64,000 bases of DNA from Lachnospiraceae bacterium (GCA_017623675.1 JAGAOO010000021.1:1-64000), one strand, 5' to 3'; numbered from the stretch's first letter, positions 1 through 10,001 are shown. Translations and numbers: made by a program. Notes: a model not told the origin generated them from the sequence alone.

Positions 1-28
1 GTCCTCCATAATTCGTGATATAAAGAGA

Positions 29-68
29 AAATCCCGTCTGACTTCCTGTTAGAAATCAGACGGGATTT
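29..68 (-). terminator. Terminator downstream of tRNA-Glu
   Basis: A perfect 13-bp inverted repeat (29-41 with 56-68) has a 14-nt loop. On the minus strand the stem is followed by TTTTCTCTTT, as in an intrinsic terminator. It lies about 90 nt past the tRNA-Glu gene and would end that transcript. Confidence 0.75.
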
Positions 69-95
69 GTCCGTATGCACCCCGGAAACCGTCAG

Positions 96-134
96 CTAAC
101 AGTTGATAAGTAAATTAGTTCCTTATCACTGTTA
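96..134. repeat. Imperfect hairpin in the tRNA-Glu trailer
   Basis: The arms around 96-109 and 122-134 pair over 13 bp with one bulged base and an 11-nt loop. There is no T-run, so this is not a classical terminator. It sits between the tRNA 3' end and the terminator and could be a processing structure. Its function is unknown. Confidence 0.5.
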
Positions 135-157
135 AACCAACGTTTCAAGGCTTTTAG

Positions 158-229
158 CAGTTCGTAGGGGAATCGAACCCCTGTTTTCGCCGTGAGAGGG
201 CGACGTCTTAGCCGCTTGACCAACGAACC
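158..229 (-). tRNA. tRNA-Glu (anticodon CTC)
   Basis: The reverse complement folds as a tRNA. It has a 7-bp acceptor stem (the first pair is G-T), an anticodon stem closing the loop CTCTCAC with anticodon CTC, and a T arm with GGTTCGATTCC. It decodes GAG. The 3' CCA is not encoded and must be added. It has its own promoter upstream (259-287) and a terminator downstream (29-68), so it appears monocistronic. Confidence 0.95.
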
Positions 230-258
230 ATATTCTCTTTGTCACACGCGACTTTGTT

Positions 259-287
259 AGTATAACAAAGAGAATCGAAAAAAGCAA
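259..287 (-). promoter_or_regulatory. Promoter of tRNA-Glu
   Basis: The minus strand reads TTGCTT, 17 nt, TATACT, close to the sigma-A consensus. Transcription would start near 252, giving a leader of about 20 nt before the tRNA. The -10 box lies within the palindrome CTTTGTTA-GTA-TAACAAAG (252-270), and a longer 11-bp inverted repeat (232-242/265-275) flanks the start region. Confidence 0.75.
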
Positions 288-350
288 GTACTTTTTTCAA
301 TTTTTTCAACTTATTTTGTAACGAAATCCATCTTGAATTCCATCATCAAT

Positions 351-3300
351 CTATCCCTCCTGTCCCATATAATCGAACAAGCTGAACTGGTCAGAATCCG
401 GAATATCGTTTAACAGACCAAGTTGGGTGAATTTCTCAATTGTGGACTTTCCGATTTTAGCCATTTCACGCAGATTATCCTTAGAGGAAAAACCACCTGC
501 CTTTAACGCTTCTTTTGCTGCCTCCTGAACCTGTGTCGCTGCTTTACCGCCCAGACCTTCAATACTGCAAAGCGCCGGCATTATTTTTCCATCCATAATC
601 TGAAACCGTTCTGCATCCGCACGATAGATATCAATCGGAAGGAATTCAAATCCTCTGGCATACATTTCCAAAACCAGCTTCATATCCTTTAAACTATCCA
701 AGTCTTTATTGGTTTTATCCGTTGACTTTCGAATTTCCTCCATGTGATATTCCAGCTTAGACCGCCCTAAGCACATGGTTTCATAGTTAAAAGCATCTGC
801 ACGTATACTGAAAAATGCCGCATAATACTCCAATGGATAATTGATTTTATACCAGGCAATCCGCCAAGCCATCATAACATACGCTGCTGCATGAGCCTTC
901 GGGAACATGTATTTAATCTTTTTACAAGACCAGATATACCAGTCCGGCACATCATGGGCAAGCATTTCTTCTTCCCATTCCGGCTTCAGACCTTTTCCTT
1001 TTCTCACACTTTCCATTATGGTAAAGGACAAGCCTTTATCCATGCCCTTATGAATCAGATACACCATAATATCATCTCGGCAACAAATTGCAGTAGATAT
1101 GACAGCTTTTCCGGATTTAATTAATTCCTGAGCATTTCCAAGCCATACATCTGTACCATGTGCCAGTCCGGCAATTCGTACCAAATCAGAGAACATGGTA
1201 GGTTTCGTATCAATTAACATCTGCATGGCAAATTCCGTTCCAAATTCCGGAATTCCCAGTGAGCCAAGTGGCACACCACCAATATCCTCCGGTGTTATTC
1301 CCAGTGCTTCCGTACTGCTAAATAAGGACATAACCTGCTTATCATCCAGCGGAATCGTCTTACAATCCACACCAGTCAAATCCTCTAACCGTCGAATCAT
1401 AGTCGGATCATCATGGCCCAGAATATCCAGCTTCAACAAGTTATGGTCAATGGAATGATATTCAAAATGGGTCGTAATAATTGGCGTATTCTGGTCATTT
1501 GCCGGATGCTGGATTGGTGTAAAGGAATAGATTTCCTCATGCTTTGGCAGTACAATCATACCACCCGGATGCTGTCCGGTGGTACGTTTCACCCCGGTAC
1601 AACCAACGGATAACCGTTCAATCTCACAGCTCCGTTTCTTAATTTTTCGTTCTTCAAAAAACTTCATCGCCATACCATAAGCCGTCTTATCTGCGATGGT
1701 ACCAATCGTACCGGCACGGAACGCATGTCCCTTGGTAAATAATTCTTCCGTATATTGGTGGGCATTTGCCTGATATTCACCTGAGAAATTCAAATCAATA
1801 TCCGGCTCTTTATCTCCTTTGAATCCTAAGAAGGTTTCAAAAGGAATATCATGTCCTTCCTTTAGCAGCTTGTGTCCGCATTTCGGGCAGTCCCGGTCCG
1901 GCATATCACAACCGGAATTGCCGGAAAACGCTAATACTTCCGGCGAATCAAAGTCAACAAAATGACACTCCGGACAGATATAGTGTGGCGAAAGTGGATT
2001 TACCTCTGTAATACCTGCCATGGTTGCTACAAAGGAAGAACCAACAGAACCTCTGGAGCCAACCAGATAACCATGGTCATTCGAATCCCATACCAGCTTC
2101 TGTGCAATGATATAAAGAACTGCAAACCCATTGGATATAATAGAATTTAATTCCCGTTCCAACCGTTCAACAACCACCGTAGGCAAATCCGGTCCATATA
2201 TTTCATGGGCTCTGTCATAACATATCTGTGTCAAAGTTTCATCAGAATTCTCAATAATCGGCGGACATTTATCCGGTCGTACCGGCTTAATATATTCAAT
2301 CATATCCGCAATTCGATTGGTATTGGTAATTACAACTTCTCGTGCCTTATCTGCACCTAAGTATTCAAACTCCTTTAACATCTCATCCGTGGTTCTAAAG
2401 TACAACGGACTCTGGTTTTCTACATCCTTAAATCCTTCGGATGCCTGAATGATTGCACGGTAAATAGAATCCTCAGGATCCAGAAAATGCACATCACAGG
2501 TCGCAGCCACCGGCTTATGAAACTCTTCCCCTAATTGTACAATCTTTCGATTGTATTCCATTAAATCTTCTACCGATTCTATAGGATAGTTATCATCCTC
2601 TATCATGAACATATTATTGCCTAACGGCTGAATTTCCAAATAATCATAAAAGTCCACAATTCTGGTTATCTCACCATCGTCTGCACCATTTAATAACGCC
2701 TGATATAATTCTCCTGCTTCACAGGCAGAACCAATAATCAAGCCCTCTCGATATTTGTTAATCATACTTTTCGGCATCAGAGGACGTCGATTAAAATACT
2801 CCAAATGAGACATGGATATTAAGCGGTATAGATTCACTCTGCCCACTTCATTTTTAGCCAATATAATTCCATGATATCGACGGGATTTCTTAATATTGTC
2901 CGGGGAACCTGCCGCTAATGCATTTAACTGATCCAGATTCTCTACATCCCGTTCCATCAGCATATGAACGAATTTCAAGAACATTTCTGCAGTTGCTTCC
3001 GCATCATCTACTGCCCGGTGATGATTTTCCAGTACAATTTTTAGTTCCTTTACCAAACGGTCTAACGTAAACTTTCCAAGATGGGGCAGCAGAATATGTG
3101 CCAGACCTAAGGTATCCAATATAGTATTGGAAAACTCCAATCCCTGTTTTCTAGCTTCATTTGCGATAAAACCTGTATCAAAAGAGGCATTATGTGCTAC
3201 AACCACTGCATCACCGCAAAAATCTAAGAATTGTGGCAGTACCGTTTCAATATTTGGCTGATTTGCCACCATCTCATCTGTAATCCCTGTTAATCGGGTA

Positions 3301-4916
3301 ATATTATATGGAATTGGGCGTTCCGGGTTTACCAACTGAGAGTACCGGTCTACAATTCTTCCTTGCTCTATTTTTACCGCGCCAATTTCCGTAATCTTAT
3401 GAAACTTTGCATTTTTTCCGGTAGTTTCGATGTCAAATACTACAAAAGTATCCCAAAATGTCTGTCCTTTAGAACGAATAATCAGACTTTTTAAATCATC
3501 TACAAAATATCCCTCTACGCCATAAATGATTTTAAAATCATCACCCGAATCCAAAACATGATTTGCAATTGGGAATGCCTGTACAACACCATGGTCGGTA
3601 ATGGCAATTCCTTTATGTCCCCATGCCTTTGCACGTTTAATAATCTTGGCAATGTCTACTACACTATCCTTATCGCTCATAACGGTGTGCATATGCAGTT
3701 CCACACGTTTTTCCAAAGACTCGTCAGTTCGTGCCACACGAAAATCACTTCCTTTTTTGATACCTACAATCGAACCAATGGTTACATCATTGGCAAAGGT
3801 ATCAAAGGATACAATACCCTTAATTCGGTAAAAGCCACCACTCTTAAACATATCCAAAAACAATTCCAAATCGTCATTGGATAAAAAAACTTTACCACTA
3901 ATGGTATCCGTAAAATCAGTAATATGAAAGGTAACTATGGTCTTATTATTTCGAATTTCTCTGGTTTCTAATTTAATAATCTGTCCATGAACAACAACCT
4001 CTCCCAATTCTCCTTGAATATCTGAAATTGGGATAATTTCTCCCTCGCAATTTCGTCCATAGAATACATCCGGGTCCTTAGATGAATTTAACGCAGAACG
4101 GCGGAAGCCACCTGCATTATCTTTACCATTAGAGACATTTTTCCCATTTGCTCTTTGGGAGTTTTCCATCTTTGGTGTGTTGGAAACGGTCTTTGCTACC
4201 TTGATTTTTCCATCTTTGTTATTACCATCTTTGGCTTTTATATCCTTATTCTTACTATCCTTAGAAGCATCTTCTCCGGTATACTGTTCTCTTTCATGCT
4301 GTGCCAGTTCCATTGCCCGAAGCTGCTCTAACTGTTTCTGATGCTGTTCCCGTTCCTGTTGCAGACGCTTTTCGTGTGCCTCACGCAGGGCTTCCTTATC
4401 TTCTTCCTTATAGTTAAAGCCTACCTGAATATCCAGTTGAAACCGATTTCTGAATAGTTCCGTTAAAAATCCCTGAATTTCACTAAAACGACATTTTGCC
4501 AAATCCGAATCAGGCATGGGAATGGTAATTACATTGTCATTTACCACCCATGCCTCATCTTTCACTAGCAAATAATTTATTGGATCTTCATATTTTATTT
4601 CATATAACAGACTATCTGCATATTCTTCATAAATGTCCTTTAATTGATATCGTTCTGATAACCGATATTCCATCTGAATATCTACACATTTTGCACCGCC
4701 TACTGCACTTCTTGCAAACGGCAACAATTCATATTCTAATTGCTGTACATATTGCTGATGTATTAAATGACCGGAAACCACAAAAATATGTAATACCTTT
4801 GAACGTCTGCTAAAACGAACCTTATCAATGTACACATCTTCAAAATATTCTTGAAGTATTTTCGAAGGACGATAGGACTGAAATAAATTCAGTATGCTGA
4901 TTTTTCCATCTTCCAT
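351..4916 (-). CDS. polC: DNA polymerase III alpha subunit, PolC type
   Basis: This is the replicative DNA polymerase with built-in 3'-5' proofreading found in low-G+C Gram-positives. In order it shows an N-terminal domain, a Lys/Asn/Asp-rich linker (about 180-275), an OB fold (about 300-390), a PHP domain (from about 405, HMHTVMSD) split by a DEDDh exonuclease (about 487-660, FDIETTG and HRAVDDAEA), a zinc motif (CPEC...CPKC, about 980-1010) and the polymerase core with the PDIDLNFSGE motif near 1037. At 1521 residues it is longer than Bacillus PolC (about 1437), mainly through the linker. The start is set by AAGGAGAAG upstream of ATG. It is the last gene of the pyrH-to-polC run. Confidence 0.97.
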   Translation of the reverse strand: MEDGKISILNLFQSYRPSKILQEYFEDVYIDKVRFSRRSKVLHIFVVSGHLIHQQYVQQLEYELLPFARSAVGGAKCVDIQMEYRLSERYQLKDIYEEYADSLLYEIKYEDPINYLLVKDEAWVVNDNVITIPMPDSDLAKCRFSEIQGFLTELFRNRFQLDIQVGFNYKEEDKEALREAHEKRLQQEREQHQKQLEQLRAMELAQHEREQYTGEDASKDSKNKDIKAKDGNNKDGKIKVAKTVSNTPKMENSQRANGKNVSNGKDNAGGFRRSALNSSKDPDVFYGRNCEGEIIPISDIQGELGEVVVHGQIIKLETREIRNNKTIVTFHITDFTDTISGKVFLSNDDLELFLDMFKSGGFYRIKGIVSFDTFANDVTIGSIVGIKKGSDFRVARTDESLEKRVELHMHTVMSDKDSVVDIAKIIKRAKAWGHKGIAITDHGVVQAFPIANHVLDSGDDFKIIYGVEGYFVDDLKSLIIRSKGQTFWDTFVVFDIETTGKNAKFHKITEIGAVKIEQGRIVDRYSQLVNPERPIPYNITRLTGITDEMVANQPNIETVLPQFLDFCGDAVVVAHNASFDTGFIANEARKQGLEFSNTILDTLGLAHILLPHLGKFTLDRLVKELKIVLENHHRAVDDAEATAEMFLKFVHMLMERDVENLDQLNALAAGSPDNIKKSRRYHGIILAKNEVGRVNLYRLISMSHLEYFNRRPLMPKSMINKYREGLIIGSACEAGELYQALLNGADDGEITRIVDFYDYLEIQPLGNNMFMIEDDNYPIESVEDLMEYNRKIVQLGEEFHKPVAATCDVHFLDPEDSIYRAIIQASEGFKDVENQSPLYFRTTDEMLKEFEYLGADKAREVVITNTNRIADMIEYIKPVRPDKCPPIIENSDETLTQICYDRAHEIYGPDLPTVVVERLERELNSIISNGFAVLYIIAQKLVWDSNDHGYLVGSRGSVGSSFVATMAGITEVNPLSPHYICPECHFVDFDSPEVLAFSGNSGCDMPDRDCPKCGHKLLKEGHDIPFETFLGFKGDKEPDIDLNFSGEYQANAHQYTEELFTKGHAFRAGTIGTIADKTAYGMAMKFFEERKIKKRSCEIERLSVGCTGVKRTTGQHPGGMIVLPKHEEIYSFTPIQHPANDQNTPIITTHFEYHSIDHNLLKLDILGHDDPTMIRRLEDLTGVDCKTIPLDDKQVMSLFSSTEALGITPEDIGGVPLGSLGIPEFGTEFAMQMLIDTKPTMFSDLVRIAGLAHGTDVWLGNAQELIKSGKAVISTAICCRDDIMVYLIHKGMDKGLSFTIMESVRKGKGLKPEWEEEMLAHDVPDWYIWSCKKIKYMFPKAHAAAYVMMAWRIAWYKINYPLEYYAAFFSIRADAFNYETMCLGRSKLEYHMEEIRKSTDKTNKDLDSLKDMKLVLEMYARGFEFLPIDIYRADAERFQIMDGKIMPALCSIEGLGGKAATQVQEAAKEALKAGGFSSKDNLREMAKIGKSTIEKFTQLGLLNDIPDSDQFSLFDYMGQEG

Positions 4917-4989
4917 TTCGCTTCTCCTTATTTGTGCTCCAACACAACTTACCTATCCTGTTTTCGCGTCTTGCACAATTCTCCTTTTA

Positions 4990-6060
4990 TCATTGTTCCC
5001 AACAATCAAGTTCCTGTTTTAATGCACCTAACAATTCCTGTTCCGGCATTTTACGAATAATCTCACCTTTTTTCATTAACAGACCTTCACCATTGCCACC
5101 TGCAATCCCCAGGTCAGCTTCTCTGGCTTCTCCCGGTCCATTAACAATACATCCCATGACAGCTACTTTTATATTCAAATGTTCATAATCAGCAACTAAA
5201 TTCTCAACTTGATTTGCCAATCCGATTAAATCAATCGAAGTTCTGCCACAGGTTGGACAGGATACTACTTCAATTCCACCACTACGCAGATTCAGCGTTT
5301 TTAATATCTGCTTTGCCGTAACAATTTCATTGATTGGATCACCAGTCAGTGATACACGAATGGTATCACCAATGCCCTGATTCAAAATAATTCCCAGTCC
5401 TACGGAAGACTTAATATTTCCACGAAGCAGCGTTCCTGCCTCTGTAATGCCTACGTGTAACGGATAAGGCGTCTGAGGTGCTATTAATTCATGTGCTCTT
5501 ACACACATCATGACATCCGAAGATTTAATGCTAATCACCATCTGGTCATAGCCCAGCTCTTCAATCATATGCACCTTATCCAATGCACTTTCCACAATAC
5601 CTTCAGCAGTGACTCCGTGATATTTTTCAACCAGTTCTTTTTCCAAAGAACCACTGTTTACACCTACACGAATAGGAATTTTCCGTTCCTTTGCCACGTC
5701 TACGACCGCTTTTACCCGTTCCAAACCACCGATATTCCCTGGGTTAATACGGATTTTATCAGCACCGCTTTCCATCGCAAGAATCGCTAAACGATAATCA
5801 AAATGTATATCCGCCACAATCGGAATATGAATCTGCTTCTTAATTTCACCAATGGCTTTGGCTGCCGCCTCATTATTGGCAGTACATCGAATAATCTGAC
5901 AACCTGCATCCTCCAGTCCACGAATTTGTGCAACTGTTGCTGCAATATCTTCTGTCTTTGTATTCGTCATGGATTGAATTAAGATAGGATTTCCTCCACC
6001 AATCACCTGATTACCAATATGAATGACCTTTGTTTGATTTCGATACATTGTTTTCTCCAT
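4990..6060 (-). CDS. ispG: 4-hydroxy-3-methylbut-2-en-1-yl diphosphate synthase (flavodoxin)
   Basis: IspG (GcpE) converts methylerythritol cyclodiphosphate to HMBPP in the MEP isoprenoid pathway, using a [4Fe-4S] cluster. The N-terminal TIM barrel begins with IGGGNPILIQSMTNT. The cluster ligands are visible as CPTC and, about 30 residues later, the Cys of GCIVNGPGE. The start is uncertain. I chose ATG 6060 behind AAGGAGA, but ATG 6048 (product MYRNQTK) also has a GGAG six bases upstream and fits family N-termini, while the farthest ATG at 6093 lacks support. It sits 41 nt after rseP in the same direction; dxr of the same pathway is two genes upstream. Confidence 0.95.
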   Translation of the reverse strand: MEKTMYRNQTKVIHIGNQVIGGGNPILIQSMTNTKTEDIAATVAQIRGLEDAGCQIIRCTANNEAAAKAIGEIKKQIHIPIVADIHFDYRLAILAMESGADKIRINPGNIGGLERVKAVVDVAKERKIPIRVGVNSGSLEKELVEKYHGVTAEGIVESALDKVHMIEELGYDQMVISIKSSDVMMCVRAHELIAPQTPYPLHVGITEAGTLLRGNIKSSVGLGIILNQGIGDTIRVSLTGDPINEIVTAKQILKTLNLRSGGIEVVSCPTCGRTSIDLIGLANQVENLVADYEHLNIKVAVMGCIVNGPGEAREADLGIAGGNGEGLLMKKGEIIRKMPEQELLGALKQELDCWEQ

Positions 6061-6101
6061 TTCTATCTTGTCTCCTTTATCCAACAAATACAAATATCCA
6101 A

Positions 6102-7181
6102 CTACCGAATAAACAGATTTCGAATATCCTTAAATGTTACCAGAATCATAACAATAAACAAAATAACAAATCCAACGGCATGCACGAAAGCTTCCTTTTC
6201 CTTAGGAATGGGCTTTCTTGTTACTAATTCTACCAGTAAGAACAGCAACCTTCCTCCATCCAGTGCCGGAAACGGCAATAAATTCATAACACCCAGATTC
6301 GCGCTGATAAGAATGATAAAGTAAATTACATTTAAAACCACATTAAACCATCCACCGGTTTCCTGTGCCTTATTCATGGTGCTGTTCATCATATCCGCTA
6401 CACCAACCACACCGGACACCTGATTTACACCTACACGCCCGGTAACAAGTTGCTTTAAGCCTACAAATGTGGTTTTTATCCAGTATCGTACTTCTAGTGC
6501 ACTGTACTTAATGTTCGTGAGAAAATTCGCCTTCGTGCGGATTAAATAATCGCCTTCCGGTTGATAACCACCATCAATTCCCATGATATATTGTCCCCGT
6601 TCTTCATTATATTGGGGTGTTACAGAAAGCTCCATTTTTTCACCATCACGCAGAATCTGAAGCTGTATAGGTTCATCAGAGGAATAAAACTGCATATACA
6701 TTGTCACTTCCCGAAAGTCATATACCCTGCTTCCATTAATATGAGTTATGACATCGCCCTCCTGAAGTCCGGCTGCTTCTGCTCCGGAACCCTCCTGTAC
6801 ATAATTCACTTCACCTGTCAAATACCCAGCCATGCCAATTAGAATCATGGATGCTACGAAAGCTAACAGAAAATTAAAGATCGGCCCCGCCGCAATAACA
6901 GCAATCCGTGACCAGATTGGCTTATTGGAAAACGCCCGTTCATCCTTACAATCTTCTTCATCGTCACCCAACATCATACAATAGCCTCCGATTGGCAGAC
7001 AACGAATGGAATACTGGGTTTCACCCCGTTGCTTTTTGTATATACATGGACCCATACCAACAGAAAATTCCGAAACACCGATTCCCGTCCACTTACACAT
7101 CAAAAAATGTCCCAGTTCATGAATCATAATAATGATTCCAAATACCAGAATAATCACCAGTATATTAACGACAACGTTCAA
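6102..7181 (-). CDS. rseP: RIP site-2 metalloprotease
   Basis: This intramembrane zinc protease (RseP/RasP family) cleaves membrane-bound anti-sigma factors and leftover signal peptides. It has an N-terminal membrane helix carrying HELGH (zinc ligands), a PDZ domain in the middle (EGSGAEAAGLQEGDVITHING) and a C-terminal LDGG motif (NLLPFPALDGGRL). I favour a TTG start at 7181 behind AGGTGG, which places the first active-site His at residue 21 as in relatives. The ATG at 7208 has a poor ribosome site and would overlap dxr by 44 nt. Even with TTG the gene overlaps dxr by 17 nt, so translation is probably coupled. Confidence 0.93.
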   Translation of the reverse strand: MNVVVNILVIILVFGIIIMIHELGHFLMCKWTGIGVSEFSVGMGPCIYKKQRGETQYSIRCLPIGGYCMMLGDDEEDCKDERAFSNKPIWSRIAVIAAGPIFNFLLAFVASMILIGMAGYLTGEVNYVQEGSGAEAAGLQEGDVITHINGSRVYDFREVTMYMQFYSSDEPIQLQILRDGEKMELSVTPQYNEERGQYIMGIDGGYQPEGDYLIRTKANFLTNIKYSALEVRYWIKTTFVGLKQLVTGRVGVNQVSGVVGVADMMNSTMNKAQETGGWFNVVLNVIYFIILISANLGVMNLLPFPALDGGRLLFLLVELVTRKPIPKEKEAFVHAVGFVILFIVMILVTFKDIRNLFIR

Positions 7182-8328
7182 GATTCCACCTGCTCTCAAT
7201 ATATTCATAAGTCCACTGTTCCGCAGCCAGTATTTCTTCTACGGATGGATTCTCTATTTTCTTATGTGCATTTACACATTCCCGAATCATATCATAAATA
7301 TCTAAGAATCTAATCTTTTCATTTAAAAATTGTGCTACTGCATATTCGTTGGCCGCATTGAAAACCGTCGGCAGACTACCGCCTTCCCTGCCTACCTGAT
7401 ATGCCAAAGCAAGCCCTTCAAACACTTCCAAATCCGGTTTTGCAAAATCAATAGAAGTCAATTCAGCAAAATCCAATCTTTTCCCTGAAAGAAACCGTCG
7501 ATTCGGATAAAACAATGCATACTGAATTGGTAACTTCATATCCGGTGTACCAAGCTGTGCCATAACAGCACCGTCTTGAAATTGCACCATTGAATGAATC
7601 ACACTTTGTGGCTGTACCACTACCTCAACATCATCAATATCCACGTTAAACAGCCATTTGGCTTCCATCACTTCCAAGCCTTTATTCACCATGGAAGCAG
7701 AATCAATGGTGATCTTGCGTCCCATACTCCAATTCGGATGTTTCAATGCATCACGAACGGTTACCTGCTCCAAAAACTTACGGTCTTTACCACGAAACGG
7801 ACCGCCGGAAGCAGTTAAAAGAACTTTATCAATCTGTTTTGGGTTCTCCCCATTCAAGCATTGAAAAATAGCTGAATGTTCACTGTCAACCGGCAAAATA
7901 TCTACATGATACTGCTTTGCCATTGGCATAATAATGTGTCCTGCAGTAACCAATGTTTCCTTATTTGCCAGTGCAATGTCCTTTCCTGCCTGAATTGCAG
8001 CAATTGTAGGTTGTATTCCTATCATACCAACAATGGCCGTAACCAGAATGTCACTTTCGTTCTGTACAGCCACCTCTAACAGCCCATCCATACCAGAAAC
8101 CACCTTAATATCAAGGTCGGCTATCATTGTCCTTAGTTTAGCCGCATTTTCCTCTTTCCATACTGCTACCAATCTAGGACGAAATTCCCGAATCTGCTGT
8201 TCTAATAATTGTATATTGTTTCCAGCTGCTAAAGCTGTCACTTCCAAATCTTCTCTATAATTCCGAACTACCTCTAAGGTCTGGGTTCCAATGGAACCGG
8301 TTGAACCTAGAATTCCTATCTTTTTCAA
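7165..8328 (-). CDS. dxr: 1-deoxy-D-xylulose-5-phosphate reductoisomerase
   Basis: Dxr makes MEP from DXP with NADPH, the committed step of the non-mevalonate isoprenoid route. The N-terminus has the Rossmann motif GSTGSIGTQTL. The substrate and metal region shows LPVDSEHSAIFQCL and TASGGPFRG, followed by HPNWSMG and the MEAKWLF segment. At 387 residues it has the normal family length. It is followed by rseP with overlap and preceded by cdsA 11 nt away. Confidence 0.97.
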   Translation of the reverse strand: MKKIGILGSTGSIGTQTLEVVRNYREDLEVTALAAGNNIQLLEQQIREFRPRLVAVWKEENAAKLRTMIADLDIKVVSGMDGLLEVAVQNESDILVTAIVGMIGIQPTIAAIQAGKDIALANKETLVTAGHIIMPMAKQYHVDILPVDSEHSAIFQCLNGENPKQIDKVLLTASGGPFRGKDRKFLEQVTVRDALKHPNWSMGRKITIDSASMVNKGLEVMEAKWLFNVDIDDVEVVVQPQSVIHSMVQFQDGAVMAQLGTPDMKLPIQYALFYPNRRFLSGKRLDFAELTSIDFAKPDLEVFEGLALAYQVGREGGSLPTVFNAANEYAVAQFLNEKIRFLDIYDMIRECVNAHKKIENPSVEEILAAEQWTYEYIESRWNLERCR

Positions 8329-8339
8329 TGTGCTACCTC

Positions 8340-9194
8340 CTAAATATACGTATGAAGTAAAAACGTAACAAGATAATACACGATTGGTGCAGTAAAAATC
8401 ATACTGTCAAACCGGTCTAATATTCCGCCATGTCCCGGTATTAAATGACTATAATCCTTAATGCCATAATTCCGCTTAATTCCGGAAGCTGCCAAATCGC
8501 CGACTACTGCCGGCAACGCTCCCAAACCACAAATGATAGCGAACAACACCGGATAATTAAAATCCCCATACGCAGCAAATTTTTCAAAAATAAACCCATA
8601 GCCAAAGCCAATGAGTGCTGCACCACAAATGCCACCAATAAAGCCTTCCACACTCTTTTTCGGACTTAGGTTTGGAAACATTTTATGCTTTCCAATCAGA
8701 ATACCCACCAGGTATGCAGACATGTCGTTACCGCAGGAACAGATTAGAATTAAAACTGCAAGCCAGAATCCCTGCTCCATACATCTCATTTGATAAATAT
8801 ATCCTAAACATACAGCTACATAAAAAAATGAAAAGAAGCTGCTAATCATATGTTTAATCTCATACTTTGGAAACTTAAAGACATAAATTGTCAATAATAC
8901 CAACAAGAACAGGATAAATGCAGGAAAAATCAGTCCACCCCAATCAAAAATCAATAATACATCATAAATACCGACAAAAATGTATGTGGTAACCGCCATG
9001 GCAGATTTATGGATGCCAAATACACGCAGTAATTCAAAGACACCACAGACAGAAATGAACAGCAGTAATAAAGCCAGTATCCAACCTCCAAAATAAAGAG
9101 CACCTCCGCAAAAGGCTATCAAGACAACCGTACTGGCAAGACGCACCAGAAAACTCTTTGTTTTTTCATTCTTTTGGTTATTTGACTCCGCCAT
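8340..9194 (-). CDS. cdsA: Phosphatidate cytidylyltransferase
   Basis: CdsA makes CDP-diacylglycerol from phosphatidic acid and CTP for phospholipid synthesis. The protein is polytopic, with about seven to eight hydrophobic segments. The C-terminal family signature is present: SPKKSVEGFIGG, then GDLAASGIKRNYGIKD and PGHGGILDRFDS. Its start overlaps the end of uppS by 17 nt, so translation is probably coupled. Confidence 0.96.
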   Translation of the reverse strand: MAESNNQKNEKTKSFLVRLASTVVLIAFCGGALYFGGWILALLLLFISVCGVFELLRVFGIHKSAMAVTTYIFVGIYDVLLIFDWGGLIFPAFILFLLVLLTIYVFKFPKYEIKHMISSFFSFFYVAVCLGYIYQMRCMEQGFWLAVLILICSCGNDMSAYLVGILIGKHKMFPNLSPKKSVEGFIGGICGAALIGFGYGFIFEKFAAYGDFNYPVLFAIICGLGALPAVVGDLAASGIKRNYGIKDYSHLIPGHGGILDRFDSMIFTAPIVYYLVTFLLHTYI

Positions 9195-9906
9195 ATCGTC
9201 TATCCCTTCCGTTAAAGTAATGTATTGCCTTTATCAATTCTTCCTTATCAAAATCCGGCCAACAGACATCTGTAAAATAAAATTCCGTATATGCAAGCTG
9301 CCATAACAAATAATTAGATAAACGCAATTCACCGCTTGTTCGTATCAATAAATCCGGGTCCGGCATAAATTCTGTATCCAAATAAGATGAAATCATTGCT
9401 TCATCAATGGCATCCGGACTTATTCGTCCTTCTTTTGTATCTGTTGCAATTCGTCGTACCGCACGTGTTATCTCATCTCTACTACCATAGTTCAAGGCAA
9501 TGGTTAATGTCAGTCCCTGATTATCTTTGCTCAATTCCCAAAGTTCATCAATTAACTGGTTAATATCATCTGCCAGCCGTGTGCGGTCGCCGATTACCCG
9601 CACAGTCAACTTATCCCGCTTAATGTGCGTCTTAAATGAGTTCAGATATTGCCGCAAAATATTCATAATACCGGAAACTTCCTCCACGGAACGCTTCCAG
9701 TTCTCAGTTGAAAATGCATACACCGTCAGATATTTCACTCCTAAATCATAAGCATCCTGGCATATCTGCTCCACATTTTTTGCACCTTGCATATGTCCGT
9801 AATTTCTTGGCATTCCACGCTTCTTCGCCCATCTTCCGTTTCCATCCAGAATGATAGCAATATGTTGTGGAATGTTCAAAATATCTCCATTTAGCTCTTT
9901 TTCCAT
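9178..9906 (-). CDS. uppS: Undecaprenyl diphosphate synthase (cis-prenyltransferase)
   Basis: UppS condenses IPP units onto FPP to make the C55 carrier lipid for peptidoglycan and teichoic acid synthesis. Visible motifs are IILDGNGRWAKKRG (catalytic Asp and phosphate site), YAFSTENWKRS and the C-terminal RTSGELRLSNYLLWQ. I chose ATG 9906 because GAGTGAGG lies eight bases upstream. An in-frame ATG at 9966 would add 20 residues and has no good ribosome site. The product is 242 residues, typical for the family. Confidence 0.96.
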   Translation of the reverse strand: MEKELNGDILNIPQHIAIILDGNGRWAKKRGMPRNYGHMQGAKNVEQICQDAYDLGVKYLTVYAFSTENWKRSVEEVSGIMNILRQYLNSFKTHIKRDKLTVRVIGDRTRLADDINQLIDELWELSKDNQGLTLTIALNYGSRDEITRAVRRIATDTKEGRISPDAIDEAMISSYLDTEFMPDPDLLIRTSGELRLSNYLLWQLAYTEFYFTDVCWPDFDKEELIKAIHYFNGRDRRYGGVK

Positions 9907-10001
9907 AAGGTTTTCCTCACTCAATTGCTTACATCCATATGAATCCATCCCTTCTATCATATTCATAGAAAAATGTATTCAGAAGCAATTCTAAATAAAT
10001 C

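Noticed and set aside
1-20. Possible start of another minus-strand gene at the left edge
   Set aside because: The minus strand reads ATGGAGGAC at the edge, which could be a start codon or a ribosome site, but no coding length is visible.
277-298. AT-only hairpin GAAAAAAG/CTTTTTTC as the polC terminator
   Set aside because: It overlaps the tRNA-Glu -35 box and has only one G-C-rich base pair at each end, so it is too weak to call with confidence.
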